A stretch of 64,000 nt of DNA, from contig DATAWX010000169.1 of NCBI GenBank assembly GCA_036266995.1, positions 1 to 64,000 on the forward strand. Reading direction: 5' to 3'. Positions 25,466 through 32,922 of this stretch are shown here, one piece after another; the stretch's first letter is position 1, and each line of letters opens with the position of its first letter. A program made the position numbers and the translations under genes. The DNA is from GCA-003244245 sp036266995 (GTDB lineage: Bacteria > Actinomycetota > Actinomycetes > Mycobacteriales > Pseudonocardiaceae). A model generated the notes under the pieces. That model ran no database searches and was not told where the DNA came from. It saw nothing but the letters and a program-made list of their open reading frames with translations.

Positions 25466-27436
25466 CTAGGACCGTGGGGGCGGTGGGGTGGAGGACAGGT
25501 CGTACAGATCCGGCATGGTGAAGTCCGCGGCGCGGCGCCGGCCCGGTTGGTCGCCGGAGGGGGTCGGGATGTTGCGGCCGGGCCAGACGATCACCGAGGC
25601 GGGCGGGAGGGTGAGCCGGCATCGAGCACCGAGTGCCGGATGATCGCCGGCCCGGGTCTGCGCGGTCAGTTCGGGGCCGCCGTCCAGGGCCACCATTACC
25701 TCGTAGACGGCCCCGAGACAGACCACGTCGCGGACGGCACCGGGGTGCCCGTCCGAGTCCTGCTCGACCAGGTCGTCCAATATCAGGTGCTCGGGGCGGA
25801 TGCACCAGGTCAGCTCCGCGTCCAGGGCGGTGCCCGCCGGCAGGACGTCGGGTCCGAAGCCGATCCGTACCTGCCCCGCCACAAGCTCCCGTGCGCCGGT
25901 CCGCTGGCCGAGGTGCAGGTTGCGGATGCCGAGCAGTCGGGCGGCGGTCGGGCTGGCCGGGCGCGCGAAGACCGCGGGTTGCGGGCCCGCCTGTTCCACC
26001 TGGCCCAGCTCCAGAATCAGCACTTCATCGGCGAGCAACGCCGCCTCGATGGGGTCGTGTGTGACGATGACGCTGGTGATCGCGGTGTCGCGTTGCAGGC
26101 GGCGCAGCTCGTGGCGCAGCTCGTCGCGGACCGGCGCATCCAGGCCAGTGAACGGCTCGTCCAGCAGCAGCAGCCGCGGGTTGCGGGCCAGCGCGCGGGC
26201 GATCGCGACCCGGCGCCGTTGGCCGCCGGACAGCTGCGACGGCAACCGAGCCTCCAGCCCGGTCAGCCCCAGCCGTCTGATCCAGAATGCGGCCAGTCCG
26301 GGCTCGGTGCCGACCCCGAACATCACCTGCTGCCACACCGGTAGGTGCGGGAGCAGGGCGGCATCCTGCGGGACGTAGCCGAACCCGCGGTCCTCCGGCG
26401 CCACCGCGGTGACATCGGCACCGTCGAGACACACCTGCCCGCCGGTCGGCCGGATCAGCCCGGCCAGCATCCGCAGGGTCAGGCTCTTGCCGGATCCCGA
26501 TGCTCCGAGGATGGCCAGGTGCCGACCGGTCCTGGTGGTGTGCGCCACCTCGACCTGGAACGAACCCAGCCGGCCGGCCAGGTCGAAGGTCAGCTGCGGG
26601 CTGGCCGACGAGGTGGGGGCGCTCGGCGCCGGCAGCGGGTCCGGCACCGGGTGCCGCCGGCGCAGCCGGGGGAGGTACGCGGCCAGCAGCAGCACCACCG
26701 CGGCCGCGCCCAGGCTCGCCCCGACCGCGGTCAGCGTCGAGGTGATCCCGGTGCCGCCGAACTGCACGTAGGTGAACACCGGCACCGAGAACGGGTGGTA
26801 GGCGAGTACCACGGTGGCGCCGAACTCGCCGAAGGCCCGCAGCCAGGCCAGCAGCAGACCGGCGGCGATGCCCGGCGCGGCGGCCGGGGCCGCCACCCGG
26901 GCGAACCGCGACCACCGGCCGTGCCCGAGGGTGGCCGCCACGTCGTCCAGGGCCGGGTCCAGCGCGGCGAACGCCGAGCGGGCGGCCACGATCAGAAACG
27001 GTGCCGCGACGAAGGTCTGGGCCAGTACGATACCGACCCGGGTGTCGGTCAGCATGCCGCCGAAGAGCTGCCCGAGCGGCGTGTACGGGCCGACCAGGTA
27101 GATCAACAGGATGCCGCTCATCAACGGTGGCAGCGCCAACGGCAGCTGCACCGCGACCCCGACCACCGTCGAGCTTCGCCCGCGGCCCCGGGAGAGCAGG
27201 TAGCCCAGCGGGATCCCGAGAACGGCGATGATCGCTGTCGAGATGCTGGCTGTCTCCACCGACACGGCCAGTGCCGAGCCGAGCCCGGGAGTGGCCAGTG
27301 CGCTGGCCGGGGTATCGGCCACCCGGATCAGGTAGGCGAGGATCGGGACCAGCAGGTATAGCGTCAGCAGCCCGGCCAGCCACGGCAGCGGGGTGCGGAA
27401 CATGAGCGCCGCCCCCCCGGCTGGCCTGGCGGTCAT
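25466..27436 (-). CDS. modBC: Fused molybdate ABC permease-ATPase (ModB-ModC)
   Basis: 656 residues. Residues ~1-260 are a ModB-type permease with about six helices and the EAA-loop segment DPALDDVAATLGHGRWSRF. From ~285 an ABC ATPase begins: Walker A GASGSGKS (311-318), Q-loop GYVPQD, signature LSGGQRRR (~410), Walker B LLLLDEP, switch His in VTHD. A C-terminal TOBE-like region ends the protein. ModB and ModC are usually separate; the fusion fixes their ratio. The start overlaps the modA stop by 4 nt (ATGA), so translation is coupled. With ModA it should import molybdate or tungstate. A GTG at 27424 would also serve if the fusion starts later. Confidence 0.9.
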   Translation of the reverse strand: MTARPAGGAALMFRTPLPWLAGLLTLYLLVPILAYLIRVADTPASALATPGLGSALAVSVETASISTAIIAVLGIPLGYLLSRGRGRSSTVVGVAVQLPLALPPLMSGILLIYLVGPYTPLGQLFGGMLTDTRVGIVLAQTFVAAPFLIVAARSAFAALDPALDDVAATLGHGRWSRFARVAAPAAAPGIAAGLLLAWLRAFGEFGATVVLAYHPFSVPVFTYVQFGGTGITSTLTAVGASLGAAAVVLLLAAYLPRLRRRHPVPDPLPAPSAPTSSASPQLTFDLAGRLGSFQVEVAHTTRTGRHLAILGASGSGKSLTLRMLAGLIRPTGGQVCLDGADVTAVAPEDRGFGYVPQDAALLPHLPVWQQVMFGVGTEPGLAAFWIRRLGLTGLEARLPSQLSGGQRRRVAIARALARNPRLLLLDEPFTGLDAPVRDELRHELRRLQRDTAITSVIVTHDPIEAALLADEVLILELGQVEQAGPQPAVFARPASPTAARLLGIRNLHLGQRTGARELVAGQVRIGFGPDVLPAGTALDAELTWCIRPEHLILDDLVEQDSDGHPGAVRDVVCLGAVYEVMVALDGGPELTAQTRAGDHPALGARCRLTLPPASVIVWPGRNIPTPSGDQPGRRRAADFTMPDLYDLSSTPPPPRS

Positions 27437-28368
27437 CGGCCGCCGGGAGCTGAGCTGGTCGTGGGAGTCGCCGGAGCACTGGCCGTCGTCGGCAGGACTG
27501 ACTTCAGCGCCGGCGGCACCGCGGCCGGATCACCGTAGAGGGCCAGCGGCAGCACCGTCAGGCCGTCCTCCTTCAACAGCTCCTCGCCCGCTGGGGACAC
27601 CAGGTACTGCACGAAGTCCGCGGCCGGTGCGGGGTCCGGGGCCATGTTCAGCACCGCCACGGTGTAGGTCGCCGCCAGGTGCACCTGGTCGAGGCTGGCG
27701 GTCTGGATCTTCTGCTCGCCCGCCTCGTTGCTGTAGAAGAAGCCGGCATCGAGTTGGCCGGACTCCAACCGACCGACCAGTTCGGTCTCCGGCAGTACGG
27801 TGATGTTCTGCTGGGCGGCGGCCGGCAAGGCAGGATCGCTGTAGATCTTCGCGCCGTCGGTGAGTGCCTGCTGCGCGAGCTTGCCCTTGGGGTCGACCTT
27901 GGGATCGGTGCTGCCCAGCTTGAAGCCGGGCTCGGTGATCACCTGGTACCACGGCTTGGATTTCAGGTCGGCGGCGAACTTCGAGTTCGGGTTGTAACCG
28001 ATCACCAGCGGCGCCGAGGCGAACTTCACATACCAGGGCACCCAGTTGCCGTTGGCCGGCCCTTGCAGGTCCGCGTTGACCGTAGGGCTGGCGCTGATGA
28101 ACACGTCACCCTGGCGAACCTTGCCCTTGATCTGCGTGGCCAGTGCACTGGATCCGGCGCTGAAACCCTGGAAGGTGTCCCCGCTTGCCTGCTCGAACTT
28201 CGGGCCGAGGCTGTGTTCCATCAGGTTGACCAGCGAGCCGGCATAGAGCACCTTCACCGGACCCTTCGGCCCGGTCGACGTGCCGGCGGTACCGCCGCCC
28301 GAACTGCTACACCCCGTCAACGCCACCAGCATCACGGTCAGCACTCCGACCGCGCCTTTGACCCGCAT
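27433..28368 (-). CDS. modA: Molybdate/tungstate-binding lipoprotein (ModA/WtpA-type)
   Basis: 311 residues from ATG 28368; GGAGG seven bases upstream overlaps the end of the regulator gene. Lipobox VALTGC (Cys20), Gly/Ser linker, then an extracellular binding-protein fold: VKVLYAGSLVNLMEHSLGPKF is close to the WtpA/ModA tungstate/molybdate family, followed by GDVFISASP and the hinge region YKFASAPLVIGYNPNSK. The C-terminal Ala/Pro/Thr tail is unusual. It delivers oxyanion to the fused ModBC. The operon order is regulator, modA, modBC. Confidence 0.85.
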   Translation of the reverse strand: MRVKGAVGVLTVMLVALTGCSSSGGGTAGTSTGPKGPVKVLYAGSLVNLMEHSLGPKFEQASGDTFQGFSAGSSALATQIKGKVRQGDVFISASPTVNADLQGPANGNWVPWYVKFASAPLVIGYNPNSKFAADLKSKPWYQVITEPGFKLGSTDPKVDPKGKLAQQALTDGAKIYSDPALPAAAQQNITVLPETELVGRLESGQLDAGFFYSNEAGEQKIQTASLDQVHLAATYTVAVLNMAPDPAPAADFVQYLVSPAGEELLKEDGLTVLPLALYGDPAAVPPALKSVLPTTASAPATPTTSSAPGGR

Positions 28369-28380
28369 CCGTTCTGCCTC

Positions 28381-28830
28381 CTAGGTTTTTGACTGCTTTG
28401 CCAGGCTCGCCCGGGCGAGGGCGTCCCGAGGCTGCTGGGGCAGGGTGACGACGACGCTGGTGGATTTCACCGAGGCCACGGCCAGTACGCCGGGCTCCAA
28501 CCCGAGCTCGTCCACCGCCTCGGCGGACATCAGCGACACGATCCGGTGCGGTCCGACCTGGATCTCCACCTTGGCCATCACCTGGTCCCGGATGACCCGG
28601 GTGACCAGGCCCGGTAACTGGTTGCGGGCAGACGCGGGCAGATGCGGGACGGCTTCTTCGGTATCCGCGGCGAGCGAGGTGGCGAACCGAGCCAGCTCAG
28701 CCCCGTCCACTCCGCGCCGACCGGACTCGGTGGTCGTGGAGACGAATCGGCCGGCGTCGGCCCAGCGCCGCAGCGTGTCATCGCTGACTCCGAGTAGGCG
28801 GGCGGCCTCACCGATCCGGAACACAGGCAT
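28381..28830 (-). CDS. MerR-like helix-turn-helix regulator with molybdate-binding TOBE/Mop domain
   Basis: 149 residues from ATG 28830. Residues 1-65: FRIGEAARLLGVSDDTLRRWADAGR, the MerR/excisionase-type winged helix. Residues ~75-140: ARNQLPGLVTRVIRDQVMAKVEIQVG...RIVSLMSAEAVDELGLEPG, a Mop/TOBE oxyanion-binding domain. This layout is the common actinobacterial alternative to ModE and probably senses molybdate and controls the mod operon, perhaps also the divergent mos operon. It is first in the operon, 12 nt from modA. Confidence 0.85.
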   Translation of the reverse strand: MPVFRIGEAARLLGVSDDTLRRWADAGRFVSTTTESGRRGVDGAELARFATSLAADTEEAVPHLPASARNQLPGLVTRVIRDQVMAKVEIQVGPHRIVSLMSAEAVDELGLEPGVLAVASVKSTSVVVTLPQQPRDALARASLAKQSKT

Positions 28831-29291
28831 CGTGACAGCCTAACCGCAGACGCGGAGTCGAGACAGGGCTACCGACGTAATTGAGATCTTCACTGTGAAC
28901 GAAGTCCGCAGGTGCCGACCGTACCGACGACGAGCACGCAGTGGCGGATCGAAACCGGCGTACGCTCCGCTGATAGGTCCTAGACCGGCGCGTACTTCCG
29001 CTTGTGCGTAAACGATCTCCATGCGATGATGTCCCGCGCGGGGGGGTAGGGTTGTGCGGCCGCCGCGTGGGGGGTTTGCGCGGCCGCACAACCCACAGCT
29101 TCGCGAAGACCACTCTTCTGGATGATAACGCCGGTGTAGCGGGTCAGGCCATGCCGTGGCCCCGCCACAGCGGTGCGTTCTGCCCGGTCATCTCCGCAGG
29201 TCTGTACTGCCGCTCAGTCGTCGGCCCCTCCCCAGTGCGCGTCATCGCGTCTAAAGTCGATGATAAGTCCTGGTAATACGGGGAGGGTCAC
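28831..29291. promoter_or_regulatory. Divergent region between mod and mos operons
   Basis: 460 nt with no credible gene. It must contain both promoters. The main structure is the perfect 15-bp inverted repeat at 29049-29094. No copy of the surface-gene leader element is present. A Mop-type regulator site is expected here, but I cannot identify it with confidence. Confidence 0.5.
29049..29094 (+). promoter_or_regulatory. Perfect 15-bp inverted repeat upstream of mosB
   Basis: GGGTTGTGCGGCCGC (29049-29063) and its exact complement (29080-29094) flank 16 nt rich in G and T. It lies ~200 nt upstream of mosB. It could be a terminator, an attenuator-like leader hairpin in the mos transcript or an operator. 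No T-tract follows, which argues against a simple terminator. Confidence 0.6.
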
Positions 29292-30113
29292 ATGACAACA
29301 GATGTCGCGAGTAGAGCTTCGCTGGAATCGTTATTGATGAGTCGGCCGTTGAGTGACCCGGAACTCATGCGGGCAAGTGATATGGCGCCCGATTACGCCA
29401 TATTGCCTGACGTGAGCGTGATTAAAATCGGTGGTCAAAGCCTGATTGACCGTGGTAGGGCTGCGGTGTATCCCCTGGTGGATGAGCTGGTGGCGGTCAA
29501 GCGGAGCCATCAGATCCTCATCGGTACCGGTGCCGGAACCCGGGCTCGGCACCTCTATTCACTCGCGGCCGAGCTCGGTCTGCCGACCGGTGTGCTGACC
29601 GATGTCGGCTCCGCGGTCGCCGATCAGAACGCGCAGATGATGGGATATCTGATGGCCCGCCACGGTGTTCCGGTGGTGGGCGGGTCGGCGTTCGGCGCGC
29701 TGCCGCTGTACCTGGCCGAGTGCGGTGCGGCGATTTTTTCGGGAATGCCGCCCTACGACATGTGGCAGCGCGTGCCCAATGAGGGAGTGATACCGCCCTA
29801 CCGCACCGATGCCGGATGCTATCTCGTGGCAGAGGTCTACGGCTGCGCCAACATGATTTATGTCAAGGACGAGGACGGGCTGTATACGGCCAATCCGAAG
29901 ACCGACCGGAGCGCCACGCTCATTCCGGAGATCACCGTCGAGGAGTTGATCGCCGCGGATCTGCCCGATCTGGTTATCGAGCGCCCGGTGTTGGAGTTGA
30001 TGCGCCGCGCCCGGCACGTGCGGTCGGTTCAGATCATCAACGGGCTGCGCCCTGGTTTGCTCAGGCGCGCGCTGGCCGGCGAGCACGTCGGCACGATCAT
30101 CTCGGCAGCCTGA
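29292..30113 (+). CDS. mosB: Molybdenum storage protein subunit beta
   Basis: 273 residues, ATG eight bases after GGGAGG. Amino-acid-kinase/UMP-kinase fold. From memory it closely follows the Azotobacter vinelandii MoSto beta subunit: ILPDVSVIKIGGQSLIDRGRAAVYPLVDE, GTGAGTRARHLYSLAAELGLP, FSGMPPYDMW, GVIPPYRTDAGC, KDEDGLYTANPKT, QIINGLRPG. MoSto forms an (alpha-beta)3 cage that uses ATP to pack over 100 molybdenum atoms as polyoxomolybdate clusters. It is first gene of a two-gene operon with mosA, divergent from the molybdate importer. Confidence 0.9.
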   Translation: MTTDVASRASLESLLMSRPLSDPELMRASDMAPDYAILPDVSVIKIGGQSLIDRGRAAVYPLVDELVAVKRSHQILIGTGAGTRARHLYSLAAELGLPTGVLTDVGSAVADQNAQMMGYLMARHGVPVVGGSAFGALPLYLAECGAAIFSGMPPYDMWQRVPNEGVIPPYRTDAGCYLVAEVYGCANMIYVKDEDGLYTANPKTDRSATLIPEITVEELIAADLPDLVIERPVLELMRRARHVRSVQIINGLRPGLLRRALAGEHVGTIISAA

Positions 30114-30182
30114 GAGCTGCCGCCCCGCCGGCTGAGCCGGCAACCGAACCGCCGTCGCCCGCCAGCCATTTTGGAGAACGTT

Positions 30183-31028
30183 ATGACGAACACTCTGTCG
30201 CAGTCCGAGGGTTCCTTCGCGGCGAAGGACGTGCCTTCGCCGTTGATGCGCCAGACCTTGCTCGACCGCGAACTCGTGCGGCCCCTGGACCGACCGGTGA
30301 TCCCGCTGCTGCCGTGGCTGAACGTGGTCGTTCTCGGTGGCCGGTCGATCATGGACAAGGGCCGCGACGCGGTAGTGCCGGTCGTCGAGGAGTTGCGCGC
30401 CGCACTGCCGGAGCATCGGATGCTGATCCTCACCGGTCCCGGCATCCGGGGCCGTCACGTGCTGGGCGTCGGGCTCGATCTCGGCCTGCCCACCGGGGTG
30501 CTCGCCGCGTTGACCTCCGCGGAGGCGGAGCAGAACGGGCATCTCATCGCGGCGTTGCTCGCCGAGCAGGGCGTGTCCTACCTGTCGCACGCGACGATCG
30601 CGCACCAGCTGGCCGTGCACCTGGCCGCCAGCCGGGCCGCGGTATCCAACGGATACCCACCCTACGGGATCTACGAGTTCCCTCCCGACGTGGGCAAAAT
30701 CCCCCCGCACCGCACCGACACCGGGGCCTTCCTACTTGCTGATGCCTACGGCGCCGCCCGCCTCATCTACGTCAAAGACGTCGACGGTGTGTTCACCAGC
30801 GACCCGGCGTCAACCAACGGCAGCCCAGCCGAGCTCATCCCTCGGATCGGGGCCGCTGCGCTACTGGCCCGCAAGCTCGACACCCTGCCCGTCGACGCGC
30901 TGGTGCTCCAGCTCATGGCGTACGCGAAGCACCAGAAAGAGATCCAGATCATCAACGGGCTCAAATCCGGCAACATCAGCAAGGCCCTGCAAGGAGAACA
31001 CGTAGGCACCATCGTCCACGCGGACTGA
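30183..31028 (+). CDS. mosA: Molybdenum storage protein subunit alpha
   Basis: 281 residues from ATG 30183 (GGAGAAC upstream; TTG 30171 is an unlikely alternative). Same kinase fold, closer to MoSto alpha: PLMRQTLLDRELVRP, RPVIPLLPWLNVVVLGG, LPEHRMLILTGPGIRGRHV, IPPHRTDTGAFLLADAYG, EHVGTIVHAD. IKIGG of the beta subunit is VVLGG here, the lysine being replaced, whereas as I recall Azotobacter alpha has VVKIGG. This may affect ATP binding and is worth checking. About 70 nt separate the two genes, so they are co-transcribed. Confidence 0.9.
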   Translation: MTNTLSQSEGSFAAKDVPSPLMRQTLLDRELVRPLDRPVIPLLPWLNVVVLGGRSIMDKGRDAVVPVVEELRAALPEHRMLILTGPGIRGRHVLGVGLDLGLPTGVLAALTSAEAEQNGHLIAALLAEQGVSYLSHATIAHQLAVHLAASRAAVSNGYPPYGIYEFPPDVGKIPPHRTDTGAFLLADAYGAARLIYVKDVDGVFTSDPASTNGSPAELIPRIGAAALLARKLDTLPVDALVLQLMAYAKHQKEIQIINGLKSGNISKALQGEHVGTIVHAD

Positions 31029-31057
31029 CGCAGCGAACCCTCCTGTTCCCGAACTGA

Positions 31058-31612
31058 TCAGAGTGGCGGCTTCTCGAGGAACACCCGATTGACGTTGCTG
31101 ACATAGCGCCCGCCGCTGATGTCGCCGGGCACGACCAGTCGCGGCCCGTCGGTGGCCAGCGAGTGACCGTCCTCGCTGGTCGCCAGCAACACTTCCTTGT
31201 TCTCGAAGCCCGGATCGATCTCGCCGTAGGCCACCAGCGCCCGGTAGCCATCGGTCGCGCTGACGCTGACATAGTGACGCAACTTGTCATTCTTGATCGT
31301 CGGGTCGAACTGCGGGCCCGCCTGGGTGAGTACGTCGACCAGAAGCGGGCCGACATAGGTGTGAGTCTGGGAGCCGTTACCGGCCTTGAACGTCACAGTC
31401 TCGGTATGCGCCGGCAGAGCCGCCAAGGCGTGCACGTCAAGGAGCGCTGGGTGCGCGACGTCGCCGATCACCAGGAACTTGCCGGTCAGCACCCCGGTGA
31501 GTGGTGGCAGGTTGGGCGCGGAGGTGCTAGCGACGGCGCCGGCACTGGCGAACGCCGTCAGGGCGAGCACAGCGAGAGCAGCACACAACCGCAGTACGGG
31601 TAACCGAATCAC
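31058..31612 (-). CDS. Secreted sulfite-oxidase-fold protein lacking the molybdenum-ligand cysteine
   Basis: 184 residues from GTG 31612, eight bases after GAAAGGA; an ATG at 31762 is a relic of another gene. Signal peptide LCAALAVLALTAFASAGAVA, then one Oxidored_molyb (SUOX) domain: LTGKFLVIGDV, THTYVGPLLVDVLTQAG, YVSVSATDGYRALVAYGEIDP, DGPRLVVPGDISGGRYVSNVNRV. Family enzymes bind molybdopterin through a conserved Cys; here the only Cys is in the signal peptide, so this is probably a non-catalytic or cofactor-free homologue. It is convergent with mosA with a 29-nt gap, fitting the molybdenum theme by fold. Confidence 0.75.
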   Translation of the reverse strand: MIRLPVLRLCAALAVLALTAFASAGAVASTSAPNLPPLTGVLTGKFLVIGDVAHPALLDVHALAALPAHTETVTFKAGNGSQTHTYVGPLLVDVLTQAGPQFDPTIKNDKLRHYVSVSATDGYRALVAYGEIDPGFENKEVLLATSEDGHSLATDGPRLVVPGDISGGRYVSNVNRVFLEKPPL

Positions 31613-31699
31613 GATGGGATCCTTTCGATTGAGAACCAGGGTGCATGGGCTGGGGCTCCGCGGCGCCGCCCTACCTGGGTGGCGAGGGCGTCCAGGCGG

Positions 31700-31762
31700 A
31701 CGACCGTGGTCGGCAACAGCGCGCGAGTGGTGCGCTGTTATAAGGAAATTCTTAGTTCGCAT
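31700..31762 (-). pseudogene. Broken start of a PstS-like gene
   Basis: MRTKNFLI on the minus strand and the preceding GCATCCCTGC...ACCAATGCG match the start region of the PstS-like gene at 4502. Homology ends after a few codons, and the frame merges into the sulfite-oxidase-fold gene downstream. It is a third, inverted copy of the unit whose intact form is at 3636-5539. Confidence 0.6.
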
Positions 31763-31796
31763 TGGTACCCTTGGCGACGCAGGGATGCCCGGACTG

Positions 31797-31950
31797 CTGT
31801 CCGGGCAGGCACAGTCAGTGACTGGCGAACCAGTGGCATGCCAACCACGTCGTCACTGATGTCTTGCACACAGGGAGTGAGTGGGTCGGTGACCGGGAGC
31901 GGACACTCCCGGTCACCATTAAGGCGGTCACGACACTTTCTGCGCAGGTC
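31797..31950 (-). repeat. Inverted third copy of the intergenic hairpin unit
   Basis: 31889-31916 is the exact reverse complement of the hairpin core at 3646-3673 (GTGACCGGGAG stem). Flanking blocks (GTCACTGA, GACGTGGT, CCCGGACAGCAGTCC, CTTTCTGCGC) match the block at 3684-3760 with more drift. The copy lies between leader copy 7 and the broken PstS start, the same order as at 4048-4502. Confidence 0.65.
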
Positions 31951-32009
31951 CGGCGAAGAACGTCGCAGAAGTCCGTGGATGAGGGGCACTACGCCGATGC
32001 ATCCCGCAA

Positions 32010-32108
32010 ACAGAGATCTCACCGGGGAGACCCTGCGGCCCGAAGGTGAACAGCAGATGTTCGGCAGTCGACCAAGGGACTACGACAAGCCCCACTAGGG
32101 ATAGCTAA
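32010..32108 (-). promoter_or_regulatory. Leader-type repeat element, copy 7
   Basis: On the minus strand: AGCTATCCCTAGTGGGG, TGTCGTAGTCCC, TTGGTCGACTGCCG, then CTGC paired with GCAG around TGTTCACCTTCGGG, then GTCTCCCCGG. Downstream on the same strand come the hairpin unit, the broken PstS start and the sulfite-oxidase-fold gene ~400 nt away. It is the most distant copy from an intact start. Confidence 0.6.
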
Positions 32109-32584
32109 ACGGCCGAGCGTTCAGCACAACGCCGATCAGCGCTGCTGTCGAGCTCCGTGTACCGAGGGCTACCCCGTCACCCGCTCATGGAGGCCTGGCA
32201 TTTGCTGAGCCAGGCCACTGATTCGTGCGATTGTGCGAAGTCAACTACGCTGCGGCTCCGTATCGGCGGATGAATAGCCATCAGGCGACTTGACGCGAGA
32301 GTCTCTTGCGGTTGGCTCACTTGCCGGGCGGTAGCGCTCCCGGTTCCACAACGCTCACGCGAATGTGCCCCGCCGATCACCTATCGTGGTTCTCCTTGGG
32401 TGCATCCTGTACGTGTATAGCCACAGTAAGTGATTCACCGGAATGCCACCTCTAGGCCAGCGCCAAAACGTCGTGTACCGATGCAAGAACTGATGGAATC
32501 TAATAGGGTCGGGGCGCATCGTTTCGGGCGTTATGAGCGCTCTGGGAGGCTTGCCGGCCGACCGGAGCCCAAGGAGGTTGGGAG
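32109..32584. other. Intergenic region without a confident gene
   Basis: About 475 nt. A minus-strand frame (32177-32380) has no recognisable domain. A local near-palindrome GGCCTGGC...GCCAGGCC (around 32191-32215) is the only structure I noticed. The 3' end has a strong Shine-Dalgarno AAGGAGG for the DUF397 gene. Confidence 0.45.
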
Positions 32585-32821
32585 ATGCCGCCGGTGACGA
32601 ACGGTATACCGGCCACGCTACCGCGGGGAGTCAGGTGGACTAAGAGTAGTCACAGTAATCCCAATGGAAACTGTGTGGAGTTGGCGGAACTGGCAGGCGG
32701 CACCATCGCCGTCCGCAACTCCCGGTGGCCGGGCGGTCCCGCCCTGTTGTACGCCCGAGCGGAGATGGCCGCGTTCGTACGGGCCGTGAAGGACGGTGAG
32801 TTCGACGAGGTGGCGGGATGA
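32585..32821 (+). CDS. DUF397 small protein
   Basis: 78 residues, ATG after AAGGAGGTTGGGAG. WTKSSHSNPNGNCVELAEL, IAVRNSRWPGGPALLY and EMAAFVRAVKDGEFD are the full DUF397 signature, including the DGEFD tail. DUF397 proteins are encoded next to XRE/DUF5753 regulators throughout Streptomyces and relatives, where the pair often governs development or antibiotic traits. Here the XRE gene follows directly (stop overlaps the frame of the next ORF). Confidence 0.9.
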   Translation: MPPVTNGIPATLPRGVRWTKSSHSNPNGNCVELAELAGGTIAVRNSRWPGGPALLYARAEMAAFVRAVKDGEFDEVAG

Positions 32822-32922
32822 CCGCCTTGGTTGGAGGTGTACGACGGCGGGCCGGGGTTTCGGGTGGGACAGCTGCGGTCTATGGTGAGACGATGCGTAG
32901 TGCTTCACCCGTAGGAGGAACG

